Under the pieces are notes generated by a model. It made no database searches. It was given only the letters and a program-made list of their open reading frames with translations, and had not been told where the DNA came from. Shown in pieces: positions 57,330 to 64,000 of a stretch of DNA of 64,000 nt; position 1 is the stretch's first letter; every line of letters starts with the position of its first letter. The DNA comes from Iris pallida (taxonomy: Eukaryota; Streptophyta; Magnoliopsida; Asparagales; Iridaceae), in NCBI GenBank assembly GCA_029216955.1, contig JANAVB010002199.1:11608585-11672584 (forward strand), in the 5' to 3' direction. The position numbers and the translations under genes are program-made.

Positions 57330-60080
57330 TATCACTCCCCAGAACCAGAATACTGGAGAGCGGGGGCAGACATAGCCAGCTACGTATATTGAAATGGAAA
57401 CCACCTCCATATACGGTCACGGCTGTCTAGATATATGAGGGTTTACTACAAGCCAACAGTCTCTTATGGTCATGAACAAGCCTAATGTCTCAATCACAAG
57501 CAAGTAAGGTCACAAGATGTATGATCATTAAATATACAATAATAAGACATCCCAAATATTACATATTCAGCTGATCATGAAGCTAGTCGTTACAAAATGT
57601 TAGGACTAGCAAGAGTTTAGTCGTACATGATCAACCCTAGGATTTGTTAATCATGTTTACAGCCCGTAGGCGGACAGTAAGTAAAGTGCATCGAGCTAAC
57701 AGGTGCTCGTCGGCTAAACGTCTCAAAAGAATAACTTTACAATAGAGTGAGCGAAACAAAATAGAAAACCCACTCGTAGCCCGGGTTCCTTCTAGTCGCC
57801 ACCATCGGGCTGGAGGTTCGAAAGATCCTCGGGAGCTGCTCCAAATTCTGGCCACACAAAATCAGCTGGGTCAACCCCAGGAAGAGCAAGTGCCACAAGG
57901 GGGCCACGAAATAAGAACAAAAGCCAGCAATCAGCACAAGAAAAATTTAACATTTAAAACTAGAATTTATGAAAACATGGCAGATGATATACGACGAGAT
58001 AACCATGGAACTATTCCGATAGCCAGGTTACAACCCGTAAACCAAACAAGGACCGGGGTTGTAACCCTTCATCTGAACAGAACTTGGTTTCCCACCATTT
58101 ATCGGTAAGATAATAATGTAAGAAATCAAGACAGGAAGCAATCTTGTACTGAATCAAGACATGGCTAGACTGGTTATACCTCATTCAATCAATCACGGCC
58201 AAGCAGATACTACGGCTTACTACTTTAACTAACTAGGGTTATCACAGGCCTAATTACTAACAAGATGCAGTGAGATTATTCCACAGCCACAAGCCCTGCA
58301 GACTATCCAGGTTACCCAAGTCAAAAATTAGGGGTTGAATTCAGGTGGGTACATCGTCCAGGAAACGCATGTACCCTTAGGTGACTTAGAAGGTGCAACA
58401 CATGACAGTGTGCTGGAAATGCGCCCTAATCGTCGGCAGGCTACAGATCCCAAGAGCGCCCAGGTAACGGGATTGCCTGTAGCTGTGTCATCTCTTTATG
58501 ACTACTGTGTTATTCTAGTTATTAACCTTAATCCATTTTAATAGGTGCTCATGACCGTGGTACTCAGGAGTTTCATCCTAGACATGATGCAAGACAGGAC
58601 AAGTGGATTTAACAACCAAGCAAGAAAGAACTACCCATGGTGTCAAGGCAAGTCAAGTTAAGCTAGCCGTCGCAACAGCATTAAGTTATCATGTCATGCT
58701 ACAAGTCAGGAGTGCGCCGCCACGGGCCACTATCAAGTTATCAAGTCACAAGAATTAATTACAAGTTACAAGTTAGGTGTGCACCCCACTGGGTCACTAG
58801 CAAGGAGATCAGAGAATACCAGGATCATAATCCATAGAAAATCCCGAGAACCGTACTAGTCATAAATAATTACTTGAAAACCGTATTAGGCCGTGTCGAG
58901 TCAAGATAGTCGTGCTGTGTTGAACAGATCTCAGGAAAAACCAAATCCACAAAAGAGAAACCAAGTCAAGAAATAAAACCAATACTCCAAGAGCCAATGG
59001 GTTAAGCAAGGGGTCAGGGTGCAACGTACGTGCAAGGGCACGCACGCAGGGGAGCAGCGTACGCGTAAAAGCACGCACGCAGGGGAGCTGCGTACGCACA
59101 AAAGGCACGAACGCAGGGGAGCAGCGTACGCGTAAAAGCACGCACGCAGGAGAGCTGCGTACGCACAAAAGCACGCACGCAGGAGAGCTGCGTACGCACA
59201 AAAGCACGCTCGCAGGAGAGCTGCGTATGCAAAAAAGCACGCACGCAGGAGAGCTGCGTACGCGAAAAAGCACGCACGCAGGAGAGCTGCGTACGCACAA
59301 AAGCACGCACGCAGGAGAGCTGCGTACGCGTAAAAATATGCACGCAGGAGAGCTGCGTACGCACAAAAGCACGCACGCAGGAGAGCTGCGTACGCGTAAA
59401 AACACGCACGCAGGGGAAAGGGTCTTCTTCTCCATGGCTGAGAAGAAGCTCTCATGGCTCCCAAAACTTCAAAGCATCACAACTTGGCCATCCGAACTCC
59501 AAATCCGGATTTCTAAAGTTCCAACTAGGGTGAAATAGAATTCTCTTCCACATGGAAACATCAAAACCCATAAAAATCCAACTTAAATAGATCAAACCCA
59601 TGTAAAACCAAAAATAGGAAAAATTTAGATCTAGAACAATGGAGACTCAAAATCATAAAATACCAAGTTCTAATGTTGATCACCATGTCCTAATCTAGCA
59701 AATAGACAAATAAAATAGGGTTCTCATGTGGTGGCAAGGTGCACTTGCCTATGGGTTGGTGTTGTGGAGGGGAAGGAGAAGAGTGTTGTGTAGAGGAAGG
59801 AGAAGAAGAAATTAATGGAGGTTTATGAGGAGAAAGAAAAAGTTGGTGGAGTTTTAAAGAGGGTGGGTTGTGGGGTGTGAGGGTGGAGCATAGGCTAAGG
59901 TGTTCCAATACACATTAAACCAAACCAAACCAACCAAAACCAATTAAAACCGAGCCATGTCAAAAACCCAAAATACGAGAAATACCGAAATTCTACAAGT
60001 TGAGAAAAAAAATACATGCCAAAATCTAGATACGAGTATAAATATGAAATATACTGGAAATACGGGAAATGAGGGTGACA
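57330..60080 (-). repeat. C3 5' LTR
   Basis: A 2,751-bp LTR paired with 49531-52320. On the + strand its inner end reads TATCACTCC where its partner has TGTCACGCC, so the terminal dinucleotide is altered. It holds the 33-bp array at 59022-59414. Confidence 0.93.
59022..59414. repeat. 33-bp minisatellite in the C3 5' LTR
   Basis: About 12 units of the array seen at 51226-51655, roughly one unit fewer. Long open frames across it are artefacts. Confidence 0.93.
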
Positions 60081-60085
60081 TTAAC
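60081..60085 (+). repeat. Target site duplication TTAAC of C3 (right copy)
   Basis: Matches 49526-49530. Confidence 0.9.
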
Positions 60086-62600
60086 TACAAGCCAACAGTC
60101 TCCTATGGTCATGAGCAAGCCCATTATCTCAATCTCAAGCAAGCAATAATAGTTACAAGATGTCAGAGTACCAAATATATAATCGCAAGGCATCACATAC
60201 ATTACATATTGGATGATCATGAAGCTAGTCGTACAAAATGTTAAGACTAGCAAGAGTTCAGTCATACATGATCAACCCTAGGATTTGTTAATCATGTTAC
60301 AGCCCGTAGGCAGACAGTAAGTAAATATGCATCGAGCTAACAGGTACTCGTCGGCTAAACGCCTCAAAAGAATAATTTTATAATGTAGTGAGCGAAACAA
60401 AATGGAAAACCTACTCGTAGCCCGGGTTCCTTCTAGTCGCCACCATCAGGCTGGAGGTTCGGTAGATCCTCGGATGCTGCTCCGAAATCTGGCCACACAA
60501 AACCAGCTGGGTCAAACCCTAGAAAGAGCAAGTGCCACAAGGAAGCCATAAAATAAGAACAAAAGCCAGCATATCAGAACATAAGGACTAAAAGAAAGTA
60601 CAAGTAATAAAGAGTACAATAGGACAATAAACGACTAGGAACGTGGAACCATTCCGGGAGCCAGGTTACAACCCTTAACCTAAACAAGGACCGGGGTTGT
60701 AACCCTTCGCCTGGATAGCACTTTGTCTCTACCCATTTATTTTTAAAGATAAGTAAAATAATCATGTTCTGGAGTACCAGGTAATGGGACTAGACGAGAC
60801 TTAGACAGGGCTGGACACCATCTATTCACAAACGGCCAAACAAATACTACGGCTTACTACTTAACTAACTAGGGTTATTATAAGCCTAATTACTAGCAAG
60901 ATGCAAATGAGAAATTCTCAGTCCCAAGCCCTACAGACTATCTAATTATCCTTCCGCGGGTTGAGTGTATGGTTGGGCACATTGCCCGGGAGACAATGTA
61001 CCCTTAGGTGACTTAGAGAGTGCAACACATGACAGTGTGCTGGAAATATGCCCTACTCTTCGGCAGGCTACAAGTCCATTTAAAGTGCCCAGATAACGAG
61101 ATTACCTGTGACTGGAAATTCTCCATGAACTATAGTTTGATCTAGTAATTAGCCTAATCCATATTCAGTGTGAATCCCTGATCGTGGTAACCAGGGAGTC
61201 ACGTCCTAGTCATGATGCAAGACAAGACAAGTGGATTGCACAAAGCAGCAAGAATGAACACCCACGGCATCAGAGTTGATTATATGAGTCATGTTAGCCA
61301 TCGCGACAGCATCAAGTCAAGTCAAGTTACAAGTCAGGAGTGCGCCGCCACGGGCCACTATCAAGTTGTCCAGTTACAGAGATTAATTATGAATCACAGG
61401 TTACAAGTTAAGAGAGCACCCCATCGGGTCACTACTAAGAAGATTAGAAAGTACTAGGATCATGAATCACAGAAATCACGAAAACCGTACTAGTCATAAG
61501 CAAAACATCGAAAATTGTGCCAGGTCGTGTTGGGTCAAGACAGTCGTATTGTGTGGAACAAGATCTCAAAACTCTAATCCACAAAAGAGAAGCCAAGTCC
61601 AAGGAATAAAACCAAACCATCATGGGCAAGTGGGTTGCGCAGGGGGTCGGGTTGCGCTAGGGTCGGCTTGCGATGGGTCGGGTTACGCTGGATCGGGTTG
61701 CGCTGGGTCGGGTTGCACTTGGTCGGGTCACACTGAGTCGGGTCGCACTGAGTCGGGTTACGCTGGGTCGAGTCGCGCTGAGTCGAGTTGCGCTGGGTCG
61801 GGTTGTGCTGGCGAAGAAAGGGGGCGTAGTTCGCCAAAGGTGTCGGTAGCGAGCTCGGTTCAGCTCAGTGCTAAAGAGCGGTGGCCGAGAGGGAACCGGC
61901 ACGGTTCAGCCCTGCGCTAAAGAGCGCTGGTCGAGGATCATCTTCTTCAGCAAGGCTGAGAGAAATACCCAAGAACTCCAATATCTCCAATTCTCATAAC
62001 TTAGCCAAAACAAAACCAAATTTAGATTTTTAAAGTTCTATCTTGTGTAAAATTGAATTCTCTTCCACATGGAAACCACAAAACAAGTGAAAAATCTAAG
62101 TTTAATAGATCAAAACTAAGAAAATTTGAAAATGGTCAAAACTTAGATATAAAAAAATGGAGACTCCAAATCACAAAATGCCAAGTTCTAATTTGATTCA
62201 CCATGGCCTAATCTAACTAATGGACAAATAAAATAGGGTTTCTATTTGTTGGCAAGGTGCACTTGCCTATGGGGTTAGGTGTTGTGTGGAGGAAGAAAGA
62301 AGAAGATGGAGGAAATTAATGGAAGAGTAATAAGGAGAGAGAAGGTTAGGTGGGGTTTTAACGAGTGAGGGTGTGTTGTGTTGCGGGTAGAGGTTAACTA
62401 AGGTAGTCCAATGCAAACCAAACCAACCCTTCTCCACAAAGAATAAAACCATGCCAGGTCAAACCCCAATTTACGAGAAAACCAAAATCCGCAAATCGAG
62501 CCAAAATACAATTACAGGCCAGAATCCGAAAAAATAAAATACAGGTCTGAAATATATATAGGCCTAATCAAAATACGTATTCCTAAATACGGACGTTACA
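60086..62600 (-). repeat. C2 5' LTR, second part
   Basis: Continues from 49530 and matches about 41948-44428. It ends ACGTTACA next to the GCATG duplication. It contains the 15-bp array at 61631-61811 and the inverted pair near 60664-60705. Confidence 0.92.
61631..61811. repeat. 15-bp minisatellite in the C2 5' LTR
   Basis: About 12 units of the GCGCTGGGTCGGGTT type. The array is some 30 bases longer than in the C2 3' LTR, so unit number differs between the LTRs of one element. Confidence 0.9.
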
Positions 62601-62605
62601 GCATG
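62601..62605 (+). repeat. Target site duplication GCATG of C2 (right copy)
   Basis: Matches 41825-41829. Confidence 0.9.
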
Positions 62606-64000
62606 CGCCCCTGCGCTACCCAGCCGCATGGACTGATTCCTTTTCAGCCGCATAAGGCCTTGCTCCCCTAGCCACATAAGACCTTTCGTCTCAACCGCAT
62701 GGGAATCACTCCTTACCCAGCCACATGGGTTATTCCCTTGCTTCGTCGCATATGACCCGAACCCTTAGCCGTGTGCGCCCTGCACTCCCCAGCCGCATGC
62801 GTCCCTGCCCTACCTAGCCGCATGGTCTCCATTATTCGAGCCGCATGGACTCCTAAATCCCGAGCCGCATGAGCTCTATTCCCTTAGCTGCATGGCTCCC
62901 TCCACAGTCTTCTCCTCTATTATTATTATTATTATTATTACTATTCTTGTTCTTAAGTTAGAATGTTACATAATGCTTATATAACTTGGGTCTCTGGATA
63001 GAAGACTCGTACTATGAAGATTTGTACATATTTCTGAACACGATAGTGGCCTGCCGTGGCGTACTCTTAACAAGTAAACTGACAAGATGTATCAAGACCT
63101 ACTGTTATGATAGCTAGCCTGACATGACAATTATAAAAGACCTGGACACCGTGGGCGATTGTGTTTGTACAAATAAACCAGTACTGTCTTGCATCATGTC
63201 TATGATAGGGATCCCTGAGTACCACGGTCAGGGATACCTACAGAAATTAACTAAGGCTAATTAACTAGAATGATTCAGTAGTCATGAAGAGATTTCCAGC
63301 TACAGGTAATTTCGTTATCTGGGTGCATTCAGTGGATTTGTAGCCTACCGACGAGTAGGGCACATTTCCATCACACAGTCAGGTGGTGCACCCTTCATAA
63401 ATGGATATTCGACCCGAATAACCGGATGGACTGCAGGGCGTATGGCTGTTGGGATAATCTTATTGCATCTTGCTAGTAACTAGGCCTGTGATAACCCTAG
63501 TTAGTTAAGAGTATCAAGTCGTACTTCTTGATTGGCCGTGATTGATTGGATATAATTTATGCCAGCTTGGTCTTATCTTGATCCTGTACAAGATTGTGAC
63601 ATGACATGATTATTGATGCTTGCCTTAATAATAACGATCGGGGGTCCAGTTCTGTTCAGGCGAAGGGTTACAACCCCGGTCCTTATTTGGTTTAAGGGTT
63701 GTAACCTGGCTCCCGGAGCAGTTGTGTGTCCTCTCTTTGTTTATTATCTTATTTCAACCCCATGTCATGTTCGTCATGTTTTACCTTACCTTAATACCAT
63801 GATTATTTATACTGGCCTTAGCAATAAAGATCAGGGGTTCAGTTCTGTTCAGGCGAAGGGTTACAATCCCGGTCCTTATTTGGTTTAAGAGTTGTAACCT
63901 GGCTCCAGAGCAGTTACGTGTCCTCTCTTCGTTTATTGTCTTATTGTATCCATGCCATGCTCGTCATGTTTTACTTCACTTCAACAATATGATTTATTAC
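62606..64000 (+). repeat. C1 3' LTR, second part (runs off the window)
   Basis: It continues the AGCCGCAT array and then matches the 5' LTR from about 33560 to 34970. Two of the ~190-bp units are visible (63613-63920). The end of the LTR and the C1 target duplication lie outside. Confidence 0.92.

Larger units (their letters stand above)
49531..60080 (-). mobile_element. Tekay-like element C3, innermost and least decayed
   Basis: A 10,550-bp element with LTRs at 49531-52320 and 57330-60080, flanked by TTAAC. Its LTR pair is nearly the same, and a single 891-residue frame spans most of gag, protease, RT and RNase H. It is the last of the three to have inserted. Confidence 0.93.
41830..62600 (-). 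mobile_element. Tekay-like element C2, nested in C1 3' LTR and holding C3
   Basis: It starts TGTGACGCCCC and ends ACGTTACA, flanked by GCATG. All domains read on the - strand. Its own length without C3 is about 10.2 kb. Its gag-pol is more broken than that of C3. Confidence 0.9.

Overview
The window is plant nuclear DNA made almost entirely of transposable elements nested inside one another. No housekeeping gene, tRNA, rRNA or organellar segment could be supported. The evidence is Ty1/copia and Ty3/gypsy elements with plant-type LTRs, a Tat/Ogre-like element with a second (archaeal-type) RNase H, Tekay-like chromoviruses with 2.6-3.3 kb LTRs, CACTA transposon ends, L1-like LINE remnants and a fold-back MITE. 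Many nonsense codons are CAG to TAG or TGG to TAG/TGA, as expected from decay of methylated cytosines. This looks like silent heterochromatin of a large-genome seed plant; the species cannot be told from the sequence.

Region 1 (1-23356) is a Ty1/copia element on the + strand. Its left LTR (1-821) is cut by the window edge and its right LTR is 22458-23356. Its gag is split by a 16.8-kb Ty3/gypsy element of Tat/Ogre type on the - strand (971-17750, duplicated target ACCAT). On the - strand that element reads 5' LTR, PBS, ORF1, gag, protease, linker, RT, RNase H, second RNase H, integrase. Between integrase and the 3' LTR it carries two + strand (antisense) transcription units, each with its own TATAAATA box. 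One is a four-exon gene of about 1,390 codons with a plant-mobile-domain (PMD)-like region (2077-6863). The other is a short acidic ORF (7710-7976). A 29-bp minisatellite lies between them.

Region 2 (23357-32610) is a patchwork of older remnants: a gypsy-like leader/gag scrap, a probable solo LTR, the 3' part of a CACTA element with a smaller TIR element inside it, about 2.4 kb with no recognisable gene, two LINE 3' ends with (TA)n tails, a 404-bp near-perfect hairpin MITE, and the 5' terminus of a second CACTA element.

Region 3 (32611-64000) is a three-level nest of one Tekay-like family. C1 (+ strand, from 32611 past the window end) has its 3' LTR split by C2 (- strand, 41830-62600, target GCATG). 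The 5' LTR of C2 is in turn split by C3 (- strand, 49531-60080, target TTAAC). C3 is the youngest and has the most intact polyprotein. All three carry a minisatellite at the same place in the LTR, but its sequence and period differ in each.

All retroelement genes seen are broken. The nearest thing to a novel system is the pair of promoter-bearing antisense genes in the Tat-like element, whose splice junctions still keep frame although the coding sequence has decayed.
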